This document shows, piece by piece, positions 1-5,166 of a stretch of DNA of 5,166 bases. Both the position numbers and the translations under genes were made by a program. Each line of letters opens with the position of its first letter. Positions within the stretch are counted from its first letter, which is position 1. The notes under the pieces were generated by a model, which saw nothing but the letters and a program-made list of their open reading frames with translations, was not told where the DNA came from and ran no database searches. Source of the stretch: Cycloclasticus sp. (GTDB lineage: Bacteria > Pseudomonadota > Gammaproteobacteria > Methylococcales > Cycloclasticaceae); the NCBI GenBank assembly GCA_019090295.1, contig JAHRWG010000199.1:1-5166 (forward strand), written 5' to 3'.

Positions 1-743
1 AAAATAATATTATTAAAATTCAGCAGTTAAACCCTCTTTGGGAGTATCGGCTATATAGTGACACTGACATGGAGTCTGTGATCTTAAAAAACTATGGCCC
101 TGACATGCTACGGTGTTTTAATCAGATTGACCCTGATTATGGACCGGCACGTGCGGATCTTTTTCGCTATTTGCTAATGTATGCGGAAGGTGGTGTTTAC
201 CTTGATATAAAGAGTTCGATGAATGTTTCACTTGATAATCTTCTTTCTGAGGATGACCTTTTTGTCTTATCTAAATGGAATGACGATAAAGGGGTTCTTG
301 GAAGACATACGGAACTATTGGATGTAGGTGGCTATGAGTATCAACAATGGTTTATTATTACTGTGCCAGGTCACCTCTTTTTGAAAGCGGTGATAGAGAG
401 GGTTACCTCAAATATTCAGAACTATAATATATTCAAAAGTGGTGTGGGGAAGACAGGGGTTTTAAATGTTACGGGGCCTGTAGCCTATACATTGGGGATA
501 GAGAGTGTTAAAGGGTTAGCGGGTTATAGAGAGGTCTGTATTAGAAGTGATTTTGATTTTATATATAGCATTTATGAAAGAAACAACCAAGAAAAAGACC
601 ATAAAATGCTTTTTAAGAAGCACTATAGTCTTCTTAAAAAACCAATAATAATCCCACAAACAATAGTAAGCTTTATTAGTTGCTGGCTATATTCTTTAGG
701 TAGTAGAGTAAAGCACTCTTTTAAAAAGAGTGCTATCAAGTAG
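1..743 (+). CDS. DXD-type (GT32/OCH1-like) glycosyltransferase, 5'-truncated by window edge
   Basis: Probable nucleotide-sugar-dependent glycosyltransferase of the Gly_transf_sug (GT32, OCH1-related) type, adding one sugar to a capsule or O-antigen unit in the cytoplasm. The frame is open from position 3 with no stop. The codons before the first ATG (69) read NPLWEYRLYSDTD, which fits the family's conserved 'P-x-W-x-Y-x-L-x-x-D' segment, so the true start lies left of the window and ATG 69, which has no Shine-Dalgarno site, is internal. Family hallmarks follow: the A-R-A-D-L-F-R-Y helix (about 147-170), GGVYLDIK (189-212), where the usual D-x-D reads D-I-K, and a TGP motif near 474-482. The C-terminus has a hydrophobic stretch (about 640-700, IIIPQTIVSFISCWLYSL) that could rest on the membrane, then a basic tail. 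The last codons lie in a 23-bp palindrome. The family call is secure; the sugar and linkage are unknown. Confidence 0.88.
   Translation, partial: NNIIKIQQLNPLWEYRLYSDTDMESVILKNYGPDMLRCFNQIDPDYGPARADLFRYLLMYAEGGVYLDIKSSMNVSLDNLLSEDDLFVLSKWNDDKGVLGRHTELLDVGGYEYQQWFIITVPGHLFLKAVIERVTSNIQNYNIFKSGVGKTGVLNVTGPVAYTLGIESVKGLAGYREVCIRSDFDFIYSIYERNNQEKDHKMLFKKHYSLLKKPIIIPQTIVSFISCWLYSLGSRVKHSFKKSAIK
712..734. repeat. 23-bp near-perfect palindrome over the 3' end of the first gene
   Basis: The arms AGCACTCTTTT (712-722) and AAAAGAGTGCT (724-734) are exact reverse complements around a single central A. In RNA this can form about ten base pairs with a three-base loop. It lies inside the last codons (HSFKKSA) of the first transferase, just before the TAG at 741-743. 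No T-run follows on either strand, so it is not a standard intrinsic terminator. It could be an RNA-stabilising 3' structure or a protein-binding site, but no function can be read from it. Confidence 0.6.
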
Positions 744-855
744 GTAGATTTAAAATTGGGCTGATATATTTGGGTTTTTAGTAAGCAGTAACTGATTAAG
801 CTATTTGATAAGAATACAATTGATATGCATTTTTTTATAATATTTAGGAACAGCA

Positions 856-1791
856 ATGGATAATATTACACCTGTGGTTACTGTTATCATGCCAATGAAA
901 AATGCGGAGGCTTATGTTTATGACGCGATAAGTTCAATTTTAAAACAAGACTTTCAGTGTTTTGAACTGATAGTAGTTGATGATGGTTCAACAGATGCTA
1001 GCCGAGAAATAGTAGAATCTTTTCCGGATAATAGAGTAAAAGTAATAGCAGGCCCTAAAACAGGTGCTGCTAATGCGTTTAATGCGGCTTTAAATATAGC
1101 AGCAGGAAAGTATATAGCAAACTGTGATGCGGATGATTTGTACCCAGAAGATAGGTTAACTTGGCAGGTTAAATATTTAGAAGAAAATAAAGAATTCGAT
1201 GCAGTGTGTGGAATGTATACAACAATGGATTCTAATGCAGTAATTATTTCTCAATTTAATTGCGGTGAAGCGCCAGAAAGTATTACTAACGAACTGCTAA
1301 CAGGGAAGACAAGAACAAGTTTTTGTACTTTTTTAACAAGACATGAAGCTTTATTAGCTATTGAAGGGTACAGGAGTTTTTTTGTATCATCGTATGATAT
1401 TGACCTTCAGTTGCGAATAGCTGAGCACTACAATATCGGGTATGAGCCAAGGAATACTTACTACTATAGGCTACACGATGATTCTATTACACATACACAA
1501 GCGTCTAACAAGCGAGTTTTCTTTGAAGAAACAGCGCGGGTTTTTTTACAGCAGCGGCTTGCAAACGGAATGGATGCTCTGCAACGTGGTGTCCCACCGA
1601 GCATTCCAAGTTTTGAAGATTTGCCTAGTAAGAGTGTTGAGCAGATAAGTGGAATGCTTACCTCTGAAGCATGGCGTTTACATCGTGATGGGCAAAAATT
1701 AAAAGCTATTTGTAACGGTTGTAAGGTCTGCTTAAAAAAGCCTTGTAGCCTCACTAGTTGGAGAAATTTGGCGGCACTAATAGTTAAGTGA
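856..1791 (+). CDS. GT2 family glycosyltransferase (GT-A fold)
   Basis: A 311-residue inverting glycosyltransferase of family 2, cytoplasmic, likely adding one sugar to a surface-polysaccharide repeat unit. The N-terminal half is a textbook GT-A domain. It has VTVIMPMKNAEAYVYDAISS (8-27), the nucleotide-binding VVDDGSTD (40-47, aspartates 42-43), and the metal-binding DADD (91-94) after AAGKYIANC. Residues 181-183 (DID) and the YYYRLHDDS segment (202-210) sit where this family has its acceptor-side acidic and R-x-H motifs. The C-terminal third (about 265-311) looks like the helical tail common in such enzymes (AWRLHRDGQKLKA, then SWRNLAALIVK) but is unusually cysteine-rich (C286, C289, C292, C297). 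ATG 856 is preceded by AGGA at 846-849 with six bases between. It lies 112 bp after the previous gene and 2 bp before a micro-ORF. Substrate unknown. Confidence 0.95.
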   Translation: MDNITPVVTVIMPMKNAEAYVYDAISSILKQDFQCFELIVVDDGSTDASREIVESFPDNRVKVIAGPKTGAANAFNAALNIAAGKYIANCDADDLYPEDRLTWQVKYLEENKEFDAVCGMYTTMDSNAVIISQFNCGEAPESITNELLTGKTRTSFCTFLTRHEALLAIEGYRSFFVSSYDIDLQLRIAEHYNIGYEPRNTYYYRLHDDSITHTQASNKRVFFEETARVFLQQRLANGMDALQRGVPPSIPSFEDLPSKSVEQISGMLTSEAWRLHRDGQKLKAICNGCKVCLKKPCSLTSWRNLAALIVK

Positions 1792-1793
1792 TT

Positions 1794-1859
1794 ATGCGTG
1801 AGATAAAAAAGAAAATGGCTATTTTAGGTTTAAAGCTTAAATTGGAAGAGGAGTGGTAG
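1794..1859 (+). CDS. Possible 21-codon linking ORF between GT2 and GT4 genes
   Basis: The ATG at 1794 lies two bases after the GT2 stop (TGA 1789-1791). The frame ends with TAG at 1857-1859, directly next to the GT4 start ATG at 1860 and in the same frame. The 21-residue product starts MREIKKKMAI and ends KLKLEEEW. It is lysine- and glutamate-rich and matches no family I know. Its own ribosome-binding site is weak (AAGTG at 1786-1790, three bases away), so translation would depend on ribosomes finishing the GT2 gene. It contains the strong AGAGGAG site of the next gene. It may be a coupling device, a relic of a lost gene or N-terminus, or chance. Confidence 0.22.
   Translation: MREIKKKMAILGLKLKLEEEW
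1847..1853 (+). promoter_or_regulatory. Strong ribosome-binding site for the first GT4 gene
   Basis: AGAGGAG lies six bases before ATG 1860, the best Shine-Dalgarno match to an annotated transferase in this window. It fixes the start of the GT4 gene at 1860 and argues against an N-terminus further upstream, even though the frame is open back to 1794 apart from the TAG at 1857. Confidence 0.8.
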
Positions 1860-2879
1860 ATGGGGATTATCTACTATCTAATTCCAGACTTACACAAAAA
1901 GGAATTTAACGTAAAAGATTGCCTTAAGTCTGTATTTACAGGCCAGGGAGTTGCTTACTTTAAAAATAAGGTGTTTCGTCAACACAAGCCTGTCGGTGGC
2001 ATTAAGGTAATGTATCAACACTGCATGATGCTGCAGGAGTTGGGGTACGAGGCGTACCCATTAATCATGGGTGACTATGTCGGTAATTTTTTTGGCTATG
2101 ATATAGAGCTTAAATACATTAATGACATTGGTTATAACCTTTCTTCTAAGGATGTTGTTGTTTCGCCAGAGTTTATTCTCTATTTAGGCTTGGAATTTAA
2201 TCATTGTATTAAGGTGATTTTTAATCAAAGTCAAAGTTGGCGTTATTATAAGGCTAAGTTAGGTAAGGCTGATGTTGGTAAAAACTACTTAGAACTGGGT
2301 TATGACCATGTAATAAATTGTAGTGATCACTTATGTGAAATGCTTAAACTAAAAATGAATTTAGACTCAGTGGCGATAACAAATGGCATTGATCAACGTA
2401 AATTTTTTCCGTTACCTGAAAAAAGAGTAGAAGGCAGGGTTTTAGTCTTATCAAGAAAACACCCCGAACATATACAGCAGATTATATCTGCATCGAGCCA
2501 GCTTAATTTTGACTTTCACGTGGTTGATGGTTTAACCGAAGATGAATTAATTAATGAATATCAACAAGCTGATATTTTTCTGGCTACAGGGTACCCAGAA
2601 GGTCTTCCATTGCCGCAGCTTGAGGCAATGAATTGTGGTTGTGTGGTGATTGGGTTCAGTGGTGGTGGTGGTAATGAATATATGGTTGATAAAGTGACAG
2701 CATTAGTTTCAGCCGATGGTGACTGCGTAGATGTGGTCAAGCGATTACAAGTTCTTGAAGGGAATGAAAGGTTTAAAGAACTGATTAGACAAAATGGTTA
2801 TGAAAAAGCGTCTGAATACACGTTAGCAAATACTAAAAGGATGTTGAATGATTTTTATTCAAAACTTGATACTAACTAG
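1860..2879 (+). CDS. GT4 family (group 1) glycosyltransferase
   Basis: A 339-residue retaining glycosyltransferase of family 4 with the two-domain GT-B fold, cytoplasmic and probably membrane-peripheral. The N-terminal domain carries a glycine loop and helix at 45-70 (PVGGIKVMYQHCMMLQELGY), as in GT4 enzymes that open with a 'GG' acceptor-side loop. The C-terminal donor domain begins near residue 190 (GRVLVLSRK). Its signature is the E-x7-E motif, E247 and E255, in YPEGLPLPQLEAM, followed by a glycine-rich loop (GFSGGGGNEY, 265-274) that should contact the nucleotide. Length is slightly below the usual 350-400 residues, with a short N-terminal domain. The start is set by AGAGGAG at 1847-1853. 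It follows the GT2 gene by 68 bp, filled by a small open frame, so the two are almost surely co-transcribed. The glycine run is encoded by four GGT codons (2661-2672). Donor and acceptor are unknown. Confidence 0.93.
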   Translation: MGIIYYLIPDLHKKEFNVKDCLKSVFTGQGVAYFKNKVFRQHKPVGGIKVMYQHCMMLQELGYEAYPLIMGDYVGNFFGYDIELKYINDIGYNLSSKDVVVSPEFILYLGLEFNHCIKVIFNQSQSWRYYKAKLGKADVGKNYLELGYDHVINCSDHLCEMLKLKMNLDSVAITNGIDQRKFFPLPEKRVEGRVLVLSRKHPEHIQQIISASSQLNFDFHVVDGLTEDELINEYQQADIFLATGYPEGLPLPQLEAMNCGCVVIGFSGGGGNEYMVDKVTALVSADGDCVDVVKRLQVLEGNERFKELIRQNGYEKASEYTLANTKRMLNDFYSKLDTN

Positions 2880-2935
2880 TAAGCAGCCGTTAACTAAAAG
2901 ATTGTTGGATAGATATTTAAAATGTAGTAGTTTTG

Positions 2936-2963
2936 GGCATGCAATAATGAATGTTTGCATGCC
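2936..2963. repeat. Perfect 9-bp inverted repeat with 10-base loop in spacer
   Basis: GGCATGCAA (2936-2944) and TTGCATGCC (2955-2963) are exact reverse complements separated by ten bases. Five of the nine pairs are G-C. It sits alone in the 178-bp spacer between the two GT4 genes, about 57 bp after the stop. The bases following it (GCGACTGAATG) contain no T-run, and the reverse direction runs into an A-run, so it is not a Rho-independent terminator by the usual rule. It may be an mRNA stabilising or processing hairpin, or an operator-like site. Confidence 0.6.
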
Positions 2964-3057
2964 GCGACTGAATGTCTACCTATTGTGATAAAACCATGTG
3001 TATCATTATGGGTAGTGGAAAGCCACTTTACGGTCTACGACATGAAATATAATTGAT

Positions 3058-4227
3058 ATGAATATAAAACAATCAACAAAAATCATAAAAAACAAATCAG
3101 AGAGTTCATCGCTTTTTAACGTGGGGATAATAAACCCGGGCTATGGATATGAGCGTGTAAGTTATGCACTAAACGAAGAAGGTGTTGGATATAAGCGGTT
3201 ATATACATTGCCGATATATAAAATAATGAGGGCGCACTCAGGTTTTTATAGAGAGACCCCTCTTGTTTTTGACGCTGGGGTGGATTTACTTCATACATGG
3301 AATTCCTTACCCGTTTGTAGAAAGCCATTTATTGTTTCTTATGAATGTGAATTGCCTCGGTATTTGGGTCAAGTGTTGCCGTGGCAAAGGACGTTTGGGA
3401 AAGGGTTATTGAAATCAGAACGCTGCCGGAAAATTTTAGCGCTATCTGAAGCAGCAAAAAATCGCCTTATATTGAGCCTTGAAGAATCAGGTGACGATGA
3501 AATAATCGATAAGGTTAGTGTGTTTCGTGGAGGGGTTTCCCTTCCGGTATCACCGAAAAAAACCTATTCAATAACTGGTCCTTTAAAGCTGTTATTTGTT
3601 GGAACTAATGCATTTAGAAAAGGTATCGTCCCATTGTTGAGTGCTTGTGATAGATTAATAAATGAGGGTGTTGATATTCACTTGACATTTATTGGTGGAT
3701 TTAATGAACGATGTTATGTCTACGGTGAGTTTATTCCCGATATCAAAGAGGTTGAGAGTTTCCTCAAGGAGGCAAAGTGGGTTGAATATATGGGTAAAGT
3801 ACCAATTGAGACTGTTTTCAAGCAAATGGTATTGCACGATATTTTAGTATTTCCAACATTTGATGAAAGTCTTGGCTGGGTTCCAATTGAAGCAGGCTTG
3901 TTAGGTGTGCCAACCATTGCAACAGATGTTTTTGCTTTGCCTGAATTGATAGATCATGAGAAAACGGGGCTTTTAATTCCAGTGAATAAAGGTGAGGATC
4001 GGCGTTTTATTGGATTGAATACAGTTGGTGAGACATTGAAAGAACATTTGGATGAGGCCAGTCAGGATATTGAAAATGGACTGTTTGTAGCGATAAAAGA
4101 GTTGGCAGAAAATAGGTTGAAAATTAAGCAGTATGGACATAATGCTAAAGCTAAGTTAACTGGAATGTATTCGCCTGAGCTTGCAGCAAAAGACCTTAAA
4201 ACTCTATATGAAAAAAGTTTAGAATGA
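3058..4227 (+). CDS. GT4 family (group 1) glycosyltransferase
   Basis: A 389-residue GT-B glycosyltransferase of family 4, normal length for the family, cytoplasmic, presumably adding another sugar to the same glycan. The N-terminal domain runs from about residue 21 (FNVGIINPGYGYERVSYAL) and includes ALSEAAKNRL (128-137), the usual segment before the interdomain linker. The donor domain starts at LKLLFVGTNAFRKGI (177-191), with R187-K188 in the position of the phosphate-binding pair. The E-x7-E motif is E270/E278 in FDESLGWVPIEAG, followed by GVPTIATD and the ALPELIDHEKTGLLIPV loop (293-309). ATG 3058 has no clear ribosome-binding site and gives a lysine/serine-rich lead of about 20 residues. 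The only nearby in-frame alternative, GTG 3121, has none either, and an in-frame TGA at 3043 blocks anything longer. A probable terminator follows two bases after the stop. Substrate unknown. Confidence 0.93.
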   Translation: MNIKQSTKIIKNKSESSSLFNVGIINPGYGYERVSYALNEEGVGYKRLYTLPIYKIMRAHSGFYRETPLVFDAGVDLLHTWNSLPVCRKPFIVSYECELPRYLGQVLPWQRTFGKGLLKSERCRKILALSEAAKNRLILSLEESGDDEIIDKVSVFRGGVSLPVSPKKTYSITGPLKLLFVGTNAFRKGIVPLLSACDRLINEGVDIHLTFIGGFNERCYVYGEFIPDIKEVESFLKEAKWVEYMGKVPIETVFKQMVLHDILVFPTFDESLGWVPIEAGLLGVPTIATDVFALPELIDHEKTGLLIPVNKGEDRRFIGLNTVGETLKEHLDEASQDIENGLFVAIKELAENRLKIKQYGHNAKAKLTGMYSPELAAKDLKTLYEKSLE

Positions 4228-4229
4228 TC

Positions 4230-4253
4230 GCTTATTCTCGATAAGCTTTTTTT
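4230..4253 (+). terminator. Probable Rho-independent terminator after second GT4 gene
   Basis: GCTTAT (4230-4235) pairs with ATAAGC (4241-4246) around a five-base loop, whose ends can add a T-G wobble pair, and seven T's (4247-4253) follow immediately. It begins two bases after the stop of the GT4 gene and has the T-run only in the + direction. The stem is short and A-T-rich (two G-C pairs), so termination may be partial. If it works, the sulfotransferase downstream needs read-through or its own promoter. Confidence 0.6.
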
Positions 4254-4263
4254 AGAGGCGCGC

Positions 4264-4277
4264 TTATAAATTTATAA
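4264..4277. repeat. 14-bp perfect AT palindrome
   Basis: TTATAAATTTATAA is a perfect dyad with no internal mismatch, 10 bp after the T-run of the terminator. It could be an operator or part of a promoter for the sulfotransferase unit. In such AT-rich spacer DNA it may also be chance. No convincing -35 box lies at the right distance from the TATAAA or TATAAC inside or beside it. Confidence 0.3.
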
Positions 4278-4331
4278 CAGAGGTTAGCTATTTAGGCTGA
4301 TTATTTTTAGTAACTAATAATTAAATATTTT

Positions 4332-4336
4332 AGGGA
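4332..4336 (+). promoter_or_regulatory. Ribosome-binding site in sulfotransferase leader
   Basis: AGGGA sits five bases before the ATG at 4342 and is the only good Shine-Dalgarno site in the leader of the sulfotransferase. It is 70 bases from the sulfotransferase start at 4407, so it can only serve the micro-ORF directly. This is the main reason to take that small ORF seriously. Confidence 0.5.
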
Positions 4337-4341
4337 AACGT

Positions 4342-4410
4342 ATGCTTTATTTAAGGTATATGAAGTATATGCAATCTAACTTTTATATAAACGATGTGAT
4401 TGAATTATGA
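4342..4410 (+). CDS. Possible 22-residue leader ORF overlapping the sulfotransferase start
   Basis: This frame opens with ATG 4342 behind AGGGA (4332-4336) and ends with TGA 4408-4410, which overlaps the sulfotransferase ATG (4407-4409) in the compact ATGA form. The product begins MLYLRYMKYMQSNF and ends DVIEL. It is rich in Tyr and Met, with no family I recognise. A 9-bp near-tandem repeat (GTATATGAA/GTATATGCA, 4356-4373) encodes its repeated Y-M-K-Y-M part. The sulfotransferase lacks a clear ribosome-binding site, so termination-reinitiation from this ORF is a natural way to start it. No attenuator-type run of one amino acid is seen. It could instead be a gene relic or chance. Confidence 0.35.
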   Translation: MLYLRYMKYMQSNFYINDVIEL

Positions 4411-5166
4411 TAAATCCATGCTTTCTTGTTGGCTCAGAAAGGTCGGGGACTACGATGCTAAGGCTTATGCTGGCACAGCACCCAGATATTTGCTTCCATC
4501 ATGAGTTTGTTTACTCTGTTGAAAAGATTAAGGAAAATGGGCAGTTTCCTGATATTAATTCTTACTTGAAATACCTATCAACTGATAGAGTGTTTCAAAT
4601 TGATGGTTTACAGATTAAAGACTCTGATGATTATGCTGAAATTGTTAGGGATTTTTTGGTCCAAATTCAAAATAAAACAAAAAAGCGAGTAGTAGGGGCC
4701 ACTGTACACAGAAACATAAGGCATTTACTGAAAATATGGCCTGGTTGTAAATTTATCCATATAGTGCGTGATCCGCGTGATGTAACAAGGTCGTATGTGC
4801 AAATGGGCTGGGGTGGGAGTGTATGGGTTGCTGCTGATGTTTGGCTTAAATTAGAGAAAGAATGGAGTGATCTCGTACAGACATTGCCTGAGAATCAATT
4901 CATTACTGTTAAGTATGAAGACTTGGTTGAACAGCCGGAGGTGGTTTTGTCTGAGGTATGTGAGTTTTTTGGAGTTACATATAATGAAGATATGCTACGT
5001 TATAATGAGAAGTCGACTTATTCTAGGCCTGATGTTTCTCTTGCATATCAATGGAAGCATAAAGCAACGGAATATGAAGTAAGTTTGGTTGAATACAAAT
5101 TACGAAATATGATGCTTAAATATGACTATGAGTTAAGTGGATATAAAGAACTAAGTATTAATTGGA
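4407..5166 (+). CDS. PAPS-dependent sulfotransferase, 3'-truncated by window edge
   Basis: The 253 residues visible here belong to the Sulfotransfer_1/Sulfotransfer_3 superfamily, which moves sulfate from 3'-phosphoadenylyl sulfate (PAPS) to an acceptor hydroxyl or amine. The 5'-phosphosulfate loop is FLVGSERSGTTMLRLML (6-22). The 3'-phosphate site is FIHIVRDPRDVTRSY (116-130), with R121 and S129 as the expected ligands. YEDL (170-173), followed by the LSEVCEFFGV helix, is the usual third landmark. HHEF (31-34) may hold the catalytic acid or base by position. Family members are about 280-330 residues, so a modest C-terminal part is missing to the right. There is no signal peptide, which implies cytoplasmic action on a glycan precursor or other acceptor. 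ATG 4407 is the first start after an in-frame TGA (4401). It has no good ribosome-binding site but overlaps the stop of an upstream small ORF. The acceptor is inferred from context only. Confidence 0.92.
   Translation, partial: MINPCFLVGSERSGTTMLRLMLAQHPDICFHHEFVYSVEKIKENGQFPDINSYLKYLSTDRVFQIDGLQIKDSDDYAEIVRDFLVQIQNKTKKRVVGATVHRNIRHLLKIWPGCKFIHIVRDPRDVTRSYVQMGWGGSVWVAADVWLKLEKEWSDLVQTLPENQFITVKYEDLVEQPEVVLSEVCEFFGVTYNEDMLRYNEKSTYSRPDVSLAYQWKHKATEYEVSLVEYKLRNMMLKYDYELSGYKELSINW

Noticed and set aside
836..841. Perfect TATAAT just before the GT2 gene as a -10 box
   Set aside because: The best -35 at 17-base spacing is AATACA (three of six), and the transcript would start about 848, inside the ribosome-binding site at 846-849. 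It is more likely AT-rich chance.
744..855. Terminator or relic gene in the spacer after the first gene
   Set aside because: The T-rich piece GGGTTTTTAG has no pairing stem before it, and no frame carries a recognisable protein remnant.
623..856. 77-codon frame on the minus strand over the end of the first gene and the spacer
   Set aside because: It begins with TTG, has no recognisable domain, and overlaps well-supported coding sequence. It looks like an AT-rich shadow.
825..863. 12-codon frame (MHFFIIFRNSNG) overlapping the GT2 start
   Set aside because: No ribosome-binding site precedes it, it overlaps the start out of frame, and the GT2 gene has its own good site.
1464..1754. 96-codon minus-strand frame inside the GT2 gene
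   Set aside because: It lies wholly opposite a conserved coding region, with no family match and no ribosome-binding context. It is a shadow, like the minus-strand frames at 3116-3328, 3655-3837 and 3720-3917.
2661..2672. (GGT)4 run as a phase-variation repeat
   Set aside because: Only four trinucleotide units, and changes would keep the frame. It encodes the glycine loop expected next to the E-x7-E motif.
3008..3020. GGGTAGTGG as an ops/JUMPstart element, common before polysaccharide operons
   Set aside because: It does not match the GGCGGTAG core, and it lies mid-cluster rather than in an operon leader.
4867..5082. 71-codon + strand frame near the right edge
   Set aside because: It is out of frame inside the sulfotransferase, whose YEDL and following helix are encoded there in the other frame.

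Overview
The window is a stretch of an AT-rich bacterial surface-polysaccharide gene cluster, all read on the + strand. It encodes four glycosyltransferases from three families: one DXD-type/GT32-like, one GT2 and two GT4. A PAPS-dependent sulfotransferase follows them and runs off the right edge. There are no sugar-nucleotide synthesis, flippase, polymerase or export genes, no RNA genes, no CRISPR array and no recognisable mobile element. The low G+C, the Shine-Dalgarno sites and the mix of transferases plus a sulfotransferase would suit a marine gammaproteobacterium (Vibrio, Shewanella or Pseudoalteromonas type). That assignment is inference, because no taxonomic marker is present.

Layout. 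Positions 1-743 are the 3' part of a DXD-type sugar transferase whose start lies left of the window. Positions 744-855 are a short spacer. Positions 856-1791 encode a GT2 transferase. Positions 1794-1859 hold a 21-codon open frame that links the GT2 stop to the next start with almost no gap. Positions 1860-2879 encode the first GT4 enzyme. Positions 2880-3057 are a spacer with a perfect 9-bp hairpin. Positions 3058-4227 encode the second GT4 enzyme, followed at once by a probable intrinsic terminator (4230-4253). Positions 4254-4406 are a leader containing a 22-codon ORF with a good ribosome-binding site. That ORF overlaps, as ATGA, the start of the sulfotransferase at 4407, which remains open to 5166.

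How the genes may work together. The four transferases probably add successive sugars to a lipid-linked O-antigen or capsule repeat unit on the cytoplasmic side of the inner membrane. The sulfotransferase could then decorate that glycan with sulfate. The donor and acceptor sugars cannot be read from the sequence.

The cluster looks like a normal accessory polysaccharide locus and I see no clearly new biological system. The points most worth a second look are the two micro-ORFs butted against downstream starts, the sulfotransferase behind a terminator, and the D-I-K replacement of the D-x-D motif in the first enzyme.
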